Source: CAYTED01 sp964537075
Lineage (GTDB): Bacteria > Patescibacteriota > Minisyncoccia > Moranbacterales > UBA1568
NCBI GenBank assembly: GCA_964537075.1
Contig: CAZIBB010000011.1
Span: 1-23,495, forward strand
Direction of reading: 5' to 3'
Length of the DNA: 23,495 nucleotides
Shown here: positions 14,701 to 20,373 of the stretch, one piece after another
Layout of the letters: each line of letters opens with the position of its first letter
Position numbering within the stretch: position 1 is the stretch's first letter
Translations under genes and position numbers: made by a program
Notes under the pieces: model-generated
Database searches by the model: none
Told to the model about the DNA's origin: nothing
The model's input: only the letters and a program-made list of their open reading frames with translations

Positions 14701-14840
14701 ATATCCTTAGGTTGAGCCATGGAAAAATGTCGCATTAAATTTTTTTGGAAGAAAATCGCGTCAGAAAATTATTTTTTTCAAAAAACGGAATTATTTTTTT
14801 TGGCTGAAAGAGAGTGATTTTCAAAGATTGATTTCCGTGA
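14701..14840. other. A/T-tract region upstream of the ncRNA promoter
   Basis: Non-coding and T-rich, with T-runs of 7-8 at about 14740-14746, 14772-14778 and 14794-14801. An AATTATTTTTTT stretch occurs twice. The region ends 40 bases upstream of the strong -35 box. It could terminate the preceding gene, or act as a UP-element-like or curved-DNA activator of the following promoter. Confidence 0.4.
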
Positions 14841-14869
14841 TTGACTCGAGGTGATTTTTCTGCTATAAT
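14841..14869 (+). promoter_or_regulatory. Strong promoter of the candidate large ncRNA
   Basis: TTGACT (14841-14846), exactly 17 bases, perfect TATAAT (14864-14869). This is the best promoter in the window, and no convincing protein gene follows for 800 bases. Confidence 0.75.
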
Positions 14870-14875
14870 GAATCT

Positions 14876-15475
14876 ACAGAAGTGAGAAAAGCATGCGAAG
14901 AAGAGAGTATATTAACAAGTGACGCTAGAGTGGAAGGGTTTCGGTGAGAATACGCTTATATTATCGCTGGAACCCTTCTACTGTCCGAAGGATTTGAGGT
15001 GAATCTGCCTCAATCACCTCGCAATCGACATGCGAGACACAAAACAAAAACAAAAATTCACCCACGGTAAAATACGGTGGATCAAAACAAACAAAAAAAG
15101 AAAAAAATAGTTCTTTCAAACAACAAAGGCCACAGTGCCAGAGGACGGTAGGGAGGCGAATCCAAAAGTCGAAAGGATTCATAATAGATACGCACAAAAC
15201 ACACGTGTCTACTGGATTATTCTTGCTTCTCACCCGGAGCGAAATAACCGAAATACGTGTTGGCGCATCTCGCTGGGCGCTACCCTCAGCCAAAGTATAT
15301 AATATTAGGGCGCAGAAGTAGCGCCTGGCACCAACAGCTTTTCATTAAGTTAAGGAGTGTCAGGCAGAATATACGGGTGAAAAGATACAGAATGGCTCAG
15401 GAAGGCCGTTTTTTTGTTGTTTCTCGACGCTTTTGGCGTCGCTAGAAACAACAAACCCCGCATTTTCTGCGGGGT
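14876..15475 (+). ncRNA. Candidate large structured non-coding RNA, about 600 nt, unassigned class
   Basis: Bounded by the promoter above and the GC hairpin at 15455-15475. A long-range closing helix pairs GTATATT (14907-14913) with AATATAC (15368-15374) and TGACGCT (14920-14926) with AGTGTCA (15356-15362). GAAAAGC (14886-14892) pairs with GCTTTTC (15337-15343), which crosses that helix as a pseudoknot. Local stems are 14930-14981 (13 bp plus an inner extension), 14996-15020, 15018-15036, 15062-15080, 15158-15180, 15272-15290 and 15309-15325. Linkers between them are A-rich (15037-15058, 15085-15112), as in large structured RNAs. The ORFs present are short, skewed in composition and unlike any protein. 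There is no tRNA-like 3' end (not tmRNA) and no GAGGAAAGTCC core (not ordinary RNase P RNA). Boundaries are inferred. Confidence 0.6.
15414..15454 (+). repeat. Long hairpin at the end of the ncRNA region
   Basis: TTGTTGTTTCT-CGACGC pairs with GCGTCG-(CT)-AGAAACAACAA around a TTTTG loop: 17 base pairs with one 2-nt bulge. It directly precedes the GC terminator hairpin, and its right half recurs after the assembly gap. Confidence 0.75.
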
Positions 15476-15481
15476 AGTTTC
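15455..15481 (+). terminator. Terminator-like hairpin of the ncRNA region
   Basis: ACCCCGC (15455-15461) pairs with GCGGGGT (15469-15475) around ATTTTCT, then AGTTTC and the N gap. Its T-tail is short or lost in the gap. A degraded copy (one G to T change that breaks the stem) lies at 15619-15646. Confidence 0.6.
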
Positions 15482-15581
15482 NNNNNNNNNNNNNNNNNNN
15501 NNNNNNNNNNNNNNNNNNNNNNNNNNNNNNNNNNNNNNNNNNNNNNNNNNNNNNNNNNNNNNNNNNNNNNNNNNNNNNNNN
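15482..15581. other. Assembly gap of 100 N
   Basis: Exactly 100 undetermined bases, the conventional size for a gap of unknown length. It is flanked by the repeat above, the likely cause of the break. Confidence 0.98.
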
Positions 15582-15666
15582 AGTTTCCATTACGCTTTTG
15601 GCGTCGCTAGAAACAACAAACCCCGCATTTTCTGCGTGGTGGTTTCGAATAAGCAGAATATTTTGG

Positions 15667-15672
15667 TACAAT
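15667..15672 (+). promoter_or_regulatory. -10 box placing the yraN start at or next to the transcription start
   Basis: TACAAT (15667-15672) ends 7 bases before the yraN ATG at 15680, so the transcript would be leaderless or nearly so. The -35 (TTCGAA, 17 bases upstream) is poor. Confidence 0.3.
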
Positions 15673-15679
15673 TGAATCT

Positions 15680-16078
15680 ATGAATCTACTCTTTTGGAGA
15701 AAACAAGTGAAAAATACCGGGAGTTTCGGTGAGACGATAGCGGAGGAATATCTGCGGAAGAAGGGATATCGGATCTTGGAGCGAAATTATGCCAATACCA
15801 AGGGACGGAGGCTCGGCGAGCTCGATATCGTCGCCTTTTATGAGGGAGAAATCGTTTTTGTGGAAGTGAAGACTCGGGAATGGGAGAAAGATGCTCCCTT
15901 GCCCGAGGAAAGTGTGAATCGAAAGAAGCTCCATCGACTGGAAAAAATAGCCGTTTCATATCTGAAGGCGAAGAAAAAGGAAGCGTCAGCGTATCATTTC
16001 GATGTGATTGCCATCTTTCTTGATTCCCCGCGGGGGAAGGTTGTGGAAATACGACATCTGGAAAGGGTCTTTCTCTAG
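15680..16078 (+). CDS. yraN: UPF0102/YraN family nuclease-like protein
   Basis: 132 residues of the YraN family, which has a restriction-endonuclease-like fold related to Holliday-junction resolvases; its biological role is not firmly known. The family motifs are clear: GSFGETIAEEYLRKKGYRIL near the N-terminus, RNYANTKGRRLGELDIVAFY with the active-site-type E and D (GELD), and IVFVEVKTR with the E-x-K pair, then a basic helix. Length is a little over the usual 115-125. No Shine-Dalgarno sequence precedes the ATG, and a -10 box lies only 7 bases upstream. It opens the plus-strand run yraN, dksA-like, lspA, comM, RlpA-like, although dksA has its own promoter. Confidence 0.93.
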   Translation: MNLLFWRKQVKNTGSFGETIAEEYLRKKGYRILERNYANTKGRRLGELDIVAFYEGEIVFVEVKTREWEKDAPLPEESVNRKKLHRLEKIAVSYLKAKKKEASAYHFDVIAIFLDSPRGKVVEIRHLERVFL

Positions 16079-16103
16079 AATGGGATCAGGAGGAGTCGCC
16101 GTA

Positions 16104-16132
16104 TTTACAAGGGAAGGCGTGAAGGGTATAAT
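16104..16132 (+). promoter_or_regulatory. Promoter of the dksA-like/lspA genes
   Basis: TTTACA (16104-16109), exactly 17 bases, perfect TATAAT (16127-16132). The leader to the ATG at 16163 would be about 24 nt. Confidence 0.65.
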
Positions 16133-16162
16133 GGAGAGGCTTAAACGAATAATAAACCCGTT

Positions 16163-16513
16163 ATGGATGCGAAACTTTTGGAAGAATTGAAAACTCGATT
16201 AGAAGTTGAAAAAAAGCGATTGGAGGCTGAGCTTTCCCGTTTTGCCAAGCCGACCGGCATCGCTGGTGACTATGAAACCACTTTTCAAGACATGGGAAAT
16301 GAACGTGATGAAAATACTTCGGAAGTAGAGGAATATGTCGACAACCTCGGCCTCGAAACAAATCTCGAGGGGCAGCTTCGTGCCACTTCGGAAGCACTTT
16401 CACGTGTGGAGGTAGGGTCGTATGGAAAATGTGAAAAATGCGGTGCCGCTATCAATCCGGAACGGCTAAAGGCTTATCCATCAGCCAGGACCTGCACTGA
16501 ACACGCGGAATAG
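16163..16513 (+). CDS. DksA/TraR-family zinc-finger protein
   Basis: 116 residues. An N-terminal helical hairpin (about 1-85, MDAKLLEELKTRLEVEKKRL...) is followed by a C-terminal zinc finger with CEKCG at about 92-96 and TCTEH about 20 residues later. DksA-type proteins bind in the secondary channel of RNA polymerase and alter transcription, often with ppGpp; shorter TraR-like members act alone. The second half of the finger is C-x-x-H rather than C-x-x-C, still able to bind zinc. It has a near-consensus promoter and is followed 8 bases later by lspA. Whether it is a true DksA or a general TraR/YteA-type protein cannot be decided here. Confidence 0.9.
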   Translation: MDAKLLEELKTRLEVEKKRLEAELSRFAKPTGIAGDYETTFQDMGNERDENTSEVEEYVDNLGLETNLEGQLRATSEALSRVEVGSYGKCEKCGAAINPERLKAYPSARTCTEHAE

Positions 16514-16521
16514 AATCACTT

Positions 16522-16926
16522 ATGTTTATGAAACAGAGAGAGAGAACAGTAGGACTTACACTTGCTGTTCTCTTTCTTTTTCTGGTGCTTCAGACTATAC
16601 GAACCATGTTTGGTGGATCGGCTTGCAATACATTCGGTCCTTTTGGCATAGCGATCCCATCATTGGTACTGATAGGCATTGGTGGTACCGCCCTGATAGG
16701 AGTTTTTGTCTGGATTTCATTATTCGCAGACAGGAGAAATTTTATCTGGGGACTCCTGTTTCTCTCGGGAGGAGCATCGAACTTGTATGAGCGGGTCATT
16801 TTCGGCTGTACCTTGGATTATTTCCATCCTTTTATCTGGTTTCCTGTTTTCAATTTGGCTGATGTTTTTCTGACTATGGCGGTTCTCGCGCTCATATGGG
16901 AAAATAAAGGCGAGCACTTCCGATAA
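16522..16926 (+). CDS. lspA: Lipoprotein signal peptidase II (short form)
   Basis: Aspartic membrane protease that removes the signal peptide of prolipoproteins. 134 residues with four hydrophobic helices (about 9-27, 44-66, 72-82, 110-128). The C-terminal signature is clear: SGGASNLYERVIFGCTLDYF carries the first catalytic Asp (LDYF) and FNLADVF the second. The usual N-terminal NxG motif is only loosely matched (ACNTFGPFG), and the protein is about 20-30 residues shorter than typical. An in-frame ATG at 16528 is an equally possible start. It is 8 bp after the dksA-like gene, almost surely one transcript. Confidence 0.88.
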   Translation: MFMKQRERTVGLTLAVLFLFLVLQTIRTMFGGSACNTFGPFGIAIPSLVLIGIGGTALIGVFVWISLFADRRNFIWGLLFLSGGASNLYERVIFGCTLDYFHPFIWFPVFNLADVFLTMAVLALIWENKGEHFR

Positions 16927-16942
16927 TTGATTTTTCGAATTT

Positions 16943-16987
16943 CTTTTTTGGTTATTGGACTTTGGTAATTGGTCATTGCTTAATGGT
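16943..16987. repeat. Low-complexity spacer in front of comM
   Basis: A string of imperfect TTGGTNATTGG-type words ('ttggttattgg', 'tggtaattggtcattg') fills the gap between lspA and comM. It is non-coding, although it stays open in the comM frame and could mislead start prediction. Confidence 0.5.
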
Positions 16988-18517
16988 ATGCCTTCGAAAG
17001 TTTTTTCAGCGGTAACGATCGGCCTTGACGGACTTGCTGTGGAAGTGGAGGTGGACATCCTTTCTCAGGGACTGCATCAGTTTACTTTGGTGGGCCTTCC
17101 GGATACTGCCGTGAAAGAGTCTCGTGATCGCGTGAGTTCCGCATTGAAAAATACCGGATTCAAACCGCCGCATTATTCTGGGCGGGTGACAGCGAACCTG
17201 GCTCCAGCCGATGTGCCGAAGAATGCGCCGATTTATGATCTCCCTCTGGCCGTAGCATTTCTCATCGCGACGGGACAAATATCTATCGATCCGACGAAGA
17301 AGCTCTTTTTTGGAGAGCTCTCTTTAAGCGGAGAGACGAGACGCGTTCATGGCGTTCTCCCGATCGCGCTTTTTGCGAAAGAGGCGGGATTCGAAGAACT
17401 CTATTTACCGGCTGAGAATGCGAGGGAGGCGGCGCTTGTTTCGGGTATCTCCGTTTTTCCAGTGACGGACCTCCTCTCGCTCGCCAAACATTTTTCCGGC
17501 GAGCAGGTTATCGTACCGCTTCCAGAAACAGAGTTTGAACCACTGGGACATGATCCGAGTGTCGCTGATATGTCATCGGTTCGTGGACAGGAGCAAGCGA
17601 AGCGGGCGCTCGAAATCGCTGCGGCCGGTGGCCACAATATACTCATGTCGGGACCACCCGGATCCGGGAAGACCTTGCTTGCACGGGCGCTTCCGTCCAT
17701 ACTCCCCAAGCTGACCTTCGAGGAAAGCCTTGAAGTGACGAAGATTTTTTCTGTAGCGGGACTCCTTTCAAAAACGGATTCACTCGTCCGGGAACGTCCC
17801 TTTCGATCGCCGCATCATGGCGCGAGTGCCGTATCGCTCGTCGGTGGAGGTACATTTCCTCGACCCGGGGAAATCAGTTTGGCCCATCGTGGAATATTGT
17901 TTCTGGATGAATTTCCGGAATTTTCTCGGGCTGTGATCGAGAATTTGAGGCAACCTCTCGAAGAGGGAACCGTGACGGTTTCACGAGCGAAGGGGACGCA
18001 TCGTTTCCCAGCACGATTCACACTGGTCGCCGCGATGAATCCGTGTCCGTGTGGTTTTCATGGCGACATGGAACGACAATGTATCTGCCCTCCGTTTGCC
18101 ATCTCCAAATATCGGCGAAAGATTTCCGGACCGATTCTCGATCGTATTGATCTGCAGGTTTCCGTTCCGAGAATGAAGGTGGAAAAATTGGAAGAAAATG
18201 CCGATGGGGAAAAGAGCGCCGATATTAGGGAGCGCGTGGAGCGGGCGCGGACGACACAGAGAGAACGGTTCGCCGGCTCGAGTTGTCTCTCGAATTCGGA
18301 GATGAGCGGCGAGATGGTGCGCGCTTTCTGTTCGCTTGATGAAGCTTCGAAGGAAGTGCTCCGAAATGCCGTTTCGAAGTATCGGCTGTCTGCGCGAGCG
18401 TATCACCGAATATTGAAAGTAGCTCGAACGATTGCTGACTTGGCAGTCGAAGAAAAAATTATCAAGATGCATATCGCTGAGGCACTCCAGTATCGGTTTA
18501 CGGAAGAAGAGAGTTAA
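16988..18517 (+). CDS. comM: ComM/YifB family Mg-chelatase-like AAA+ ATPase
   Basis: 509 residues. ComM is a hexameric helicase that drives branch migration during natural transformation; the wider YifB family is broadly conserved. The N-terminal Lon-protease-like (ChlI) domain spans about 1-170 (SAVTIGLDGLAVEVEVDI, GLPDTAVKESRDRV, YDLPLAVAFL). The AAA+ module has Walker A GPPGSGKT at 222-229, the conserved RPFRSPHH segment, Walker B GILFLDEFPEF at 302-312, and the MNPCPCGF cysteine motif. A C-terminal Mg_chelatase_C region covers 400-505. The frame is open 33 bases further upstream (TTG at 16955), but that part is low-complexity spacer, so the ATG at 16988 is chosen. CPR cells are thought to live partly on imported DNA, so a competence role is plausible. 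Confidence 0.95.
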   Translation: MPSKVFSAVTIGLDGLAVEVEVDILSQGLHQFTLVGLPDTAVKESRDRVSSALKNTGFKPPHYSGRVTANLAPADVPKNAPIYDLPLAVAFLIATGQISIDPTKKLFFGELSLSGETRRVHGVLPIALFAKEAGFEELYLPAENAREAALVSGISVFPVTDLLSLAKHFSGEQVIVPLPETEFEPLGHDPSVADMSSVRGQEQAKRALEIAAAGGHNILMSGPPGSGKTLLARALPSILPKLTFEESLEVTKIFSVAGLLSKTDSLVRERPFRSPHHGASAVSLVGGGTFPRPGEISLAHRGILFLDEFPEFSRAVIENLRQPLEEGTVTVSRAKGTHRFPARFTLVAAMNPCPCGFHGDMERQCICPPFAISKYRRKISGPILDRIDLQVSVPRMKVEKLEENADGEKSADIRERVERARTTQRERFAGSSCLSNSEMSGEMVRAFCSLDEASKEVLRNAVSKYRLSARAYHRILKVARTIADLAVEEKIIKMHIAEALQYRFTEEES

Positions 18518-18527
18518 TCAGGGAGCA

Positions 18528-18580
18528 ATGAACAGAGAACAAAGAACAACGAATAAAGAGCAGGGTACAAGAAAAAAAAG
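18528..18580. repeat. Low-complexity gaacaaagaacaacg-type stretch within the gene start
   Basis: Imperfect repeats of AGAACA/AGAGCA-type words translate to MNREQRTTNKEQGTRKK. Similar junk-like peptides arise from dispersed simple sequence, so part of the annotated N-terminus may be recently captured intergenic DNA. Confidence 0.45.
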
Positions 18581-19511
18581 AAGAAAAATAATTCTTCTTG
18601 TTTTTTTGATAGGCATTATAGCTGGAATGTATTTTCTTTTTCGTGATGATTCGAGTTTTAATTCGAGCGGAATAAAGTCAGTGGTTATAAATGATGATGG
18701 TATCGTATTGGGATCACAGGATATCGATGGAGCTACGGTTCAGGAAGTTTTGGAAAAGTCGAGAATTCGTTTGCGGGCGGAGGACAGCGTGTGGCCGGAA
18801 GTATCGGCGCGAGCGGTTTCGGGACAATCGATATGTATCACGCGTGCCCGTGAGGCGATCGTGAAAATTGATGGCGGTGAACAAAAAATTATTTCTCAGG
18901 CACGAACCATCGGGGAAATGTTTTCTTCGAGTGATATTGATTTGGATGAAGATGATATCGTAAAGCCCGAACGGGAGACCTCTTTCACCGAAGGATTGAA
19001 GATATCGGTGACGAGAGTGGAGATTCATGAAGAAATAAAAGAGATAGCAATTCCATTTGAAACAAAGAGAGTGGAAGATGATGATCTGTCATGGCGAAAA
19101 AAAGTCACGACAGAGAAAGGTGTACCCGGAGTAAAGGAGACGACCTATCGGGTGGCATATCATGATGGGAAGGAAGTGAGTCGAAAAATTCTGAAAACAG
19201 AAGTGACGAAAGATCCGGTAGCAGAAACCGTGACTCAAGGAACTTTTGTAAAACTTGGAAAAAAGCATGTAGGTGGAGCATCGTGGTATGCTTGGACCGG
19301 AACCATGGCTGCGGCCAATCCCTGGCTTCCCAAGGGAAGTTATGTTAAAGTGACCAATCTCGAGAATGGGAAAAGCGTGATCGTCGTCATCAATGACCGC
19401 GGGCCGTTCGTTCCGGGGCGTATCATCGACCTCGACAAGGTGGCCTTTGCCAAGATTGCCAGTATCGGTGCAGGCGTGATCAACGTGAAGATGGAAGAGA
19501 TTGTAAATTGA
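18528..19511 (+). CDS. DUF348-G5-RlpA-like cell wall protein
   Basis: 327 residues, anchored or exported. A charged N-terminus of about 22 residues precedes one hydrophobic helix (IILLVFLIGIIAGMYFLF, about 22-39). Two DUF348 repeats follow at about 47-95 and 98-140, then a G5 domain at about 152-226 (IPFETKRVEDDD...GVPGVKETTYRVAYHDGKEV), and a C-terminal RlpA-like double-psi beta-barrel at about 235-327 (ASWYAW, LPKGSYVKVTNL, VINDRGPFVPGRIIDLDKVAF). This is the YabE/resuscitation-factor layout: wall-binding G5 plus a domain related to lytic transglycosylases. The NDRGPF aspartate is present, but the loop after ASWY is much shorter than in typical RlpA, so catalysis is uncertain. GGGAG lies 5 bases before the ATG; the gene starts 10 bases after comM. 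The first residues are encoded by a simple-sequence stretch. Confidence 0.88.
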   Translation: MNREQRTTNKEQGTRKKRRKIILLVFLIGIIAGMYFLFRDDSSFNSSGIKSVVINDDGIVLGSQDIDGATVQEVLEKSRIRLRAEDSVWPEVSARAVSGQSICITRAREAIVKIDGGEQKIISQARTIGEMFSSSDIDLDEDDIVKPERETSFTEGLKISVTRVEIHEEIKEIAIPFETKRVEDDDLSWRKKVTTEKGVPGVKETTYRVAYHDGKEVSRKILKTEVTKDPVAETVTQGTFVKLGKKHVGGASWYAWTGTMAAANPWLPKGSYVKVTNLENGKSVIVVINDRGPFVPGRIIDLDKVAFAKIASIGAGVINVKMEEIVN

Positions 19512-19522
19512 CATGTTCCACA

Positions 19523-19549
19523 TGTCATCCTGAGCTTGTCGAAGGATCT
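19523..19549. repeat. Dispersed-repeat-like element carrying the rsmA ribosome-binding region
   Basis: The segment TCATCCTGAGC-TTGTCGAAGGAT is of a type I recognise as frequently repeated between genes in many environmental genomes; its minus-strand translation gives the familiar spurious peptide SFDKLRMT. ATCCT and AGGAT can pair. It sits between the RlpA-like gene and rsmA, ending just before AAGGA. Confidence 0.6.
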
Positions 19550-19562
19550 AAGGAATGAATCT

Positions 19563-20366
19563 ATGGAAAAAGCAAAACCGAAGAAACATCTCGGGCAGAA
19601 TTTTTTGAAAGATGAACTGGTTATCGAGCAGATTCTTTTTGCGTCCCGAGTAAAAGGTGGAGATCGTGTGTTGGAAATCGGACCGGGGACGGGAATACTG
19701 ACGAAAGCGCTCGCGGCAACCGGCGCGAAAGTAACCGCCATCGAATTCGATCATGATCTGATCGAACATCTGAACGAGCAGTTTATCGAATCGGAAAACG
19801 TCTCCATCCTCGAGGGAAATATCCTGGATATCCATCTCGCGGAATTGCTCGAGAATTTGGGGTATGAACATCGGAAATATAAGATCGTGGCGAACATCCC
19901 GTACTATATCACCGCACCGATCATCCGTACCCTGCTCTCGCTCCGGCTGCAGCCGAGCTCGATGACGCTCATGGTACAGGATGAGGTGGCGGACCGTTTG
20001 GCGGCGAAACCGGGCGCCATGTCGCTTCTCTCCATCATGGCGCAGTACTATGCGGATGTGGAAAAGAAATTTTTTGTGAAAAAGGAATCATTCGAGCCGG
20101 TGCCGAAAGTCGATAGCGCGGTCATTCAGGTGACGCCGAAGCGCGAATATGATTCCGAGGAAGATCGGAAGGTTTTTCGTGTGGCGCGTGCAGGATTTTC
20201 GGCGCGGCGGAAGACGCTGATAAATAATCTCGTCAATTCCTTTCATCTCCCACGCCCCGAAGCGGAGTCGATGATTTTAGAACTCAGCCTTCTCCCGACC
20301 GTTCGGGCGCAGGAGGTTTCGATCGGGCAATGGATACAGCTTTCCGAACTCTTGAAGGGGAGGTAA
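19563..20366 (+). CDS. rsmA: 16S rRNA (adenine1518-N6/adenine1519-N6)-dimethyltransferase RsmA (KsgA)
   Basis: SAM-dependent enzyme that dimethylates two adjacent adenines in helix 45 of 16S rRNA late in 30S assembly. 267 residues, a normal length. KKHLGQNFLKD opens the protein; the SAM-binding motif EIGPGTG is at 38-44, the acidic end of the second strand is in IEFDHD, and the catalytic NIPYY is at 111-115. PVPKVDSAVIQV and the small C-terminal helical domain follow. The frame continues upstream to a TTG at 19536, but that lies in a repeat element; the ATG at 19563 has AAGGA 8 bases upstream and gives the family N-terminus. It converges on the UbiA gene with only 7 bp between stops and no visible terminator. 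Confidence 0.96.
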   Translation: MEKAKPKKHLGQNFLKDELVIEQILFASRVKGGDRVLEIGPGTGILTKALAATGAKVTAIEFDHDLIEHLNEQFIESENVSILEGNILDIHLAELLENLGYEHRKYKIVANIPYYITAPIIRTLLSLRLQPSSMTLMVQDEVADRLAAKPGAMSLLSIMAQYYADVEKKFFVKKESFEPVPKVDSAVIQVTPKREYDSEEDRKVFRVARAGFSARRKTLINNLVNSFHLPRPEAESMILELSLLPTVRAQEVSIGQWIQLSELLKGR

Positions 20367-20373
20367 GAAAGTT

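Larger units (their letters stand above)
15427..15646 (+). repeat. Repeat unit present on both sides of an assembly gap
   Basis: A 45-base stretch is identical at 15427-15471 and 15592-15636, and the similarity continues through a further GTTTC to 15481 and 15646. The left copy ends AGTTTC and the right copy begins AGTTTC, so the unit (about 60 bases) is probably tandem, and its copy number was lost in assembly. Confidence 0.7.

Noticed and set aside
14961..15293. 110-codon minus-strand frame inside the candidate ncRNA
   Set aside because: The composition is odd (runs of Phe, Cys and Val), and it has no Shine-Dalgarno sequence. The F-rich part is simply the reverse of the A-rich linkers.
15257..15445. 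62-codon plus-strand frame inside the candidate ncRNA
   Set aside because: It is Arg-rich, overlaps the stems at 15272-15325 and the long hairpin, and resembles no protein.
14876..15475. RNase P RNA
   Set aside because: ACAGAA at 15387-15392, and the pseudoknot order of the long-range helices, recall RNase P, but the universal GAGGAAAGTCC-type core in the 5' part is missing and the length is too great. Not claimed; a covariance search should decide.
14876..15475. tmRNA
   Set aside because: There is no GTTCGAATC-type T-loop and no CCA acceptor end near the 3' boundary on either strand.
15427..15646. CRISPR array at the repeated unit
   Set aside because: Only two copies are visible, they are 45-60 bases long with internal terminator-like stems, there are no regular spacers, and no cas genes are nearby.
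16955..16987. Upstream TTG start for comM
   Set aside because: The extra eleven residues derive from low-complexity spacer. The ATG at 16988 matches the usual ComM beginning.
19536..19562. Upstream TTG start for rsmA
   Set aside because: The extra nine residues come from a dispersed-repeat segment, and the ATG at 19563 has a good Shine-Dalgarno site and yields the family N-terminus.
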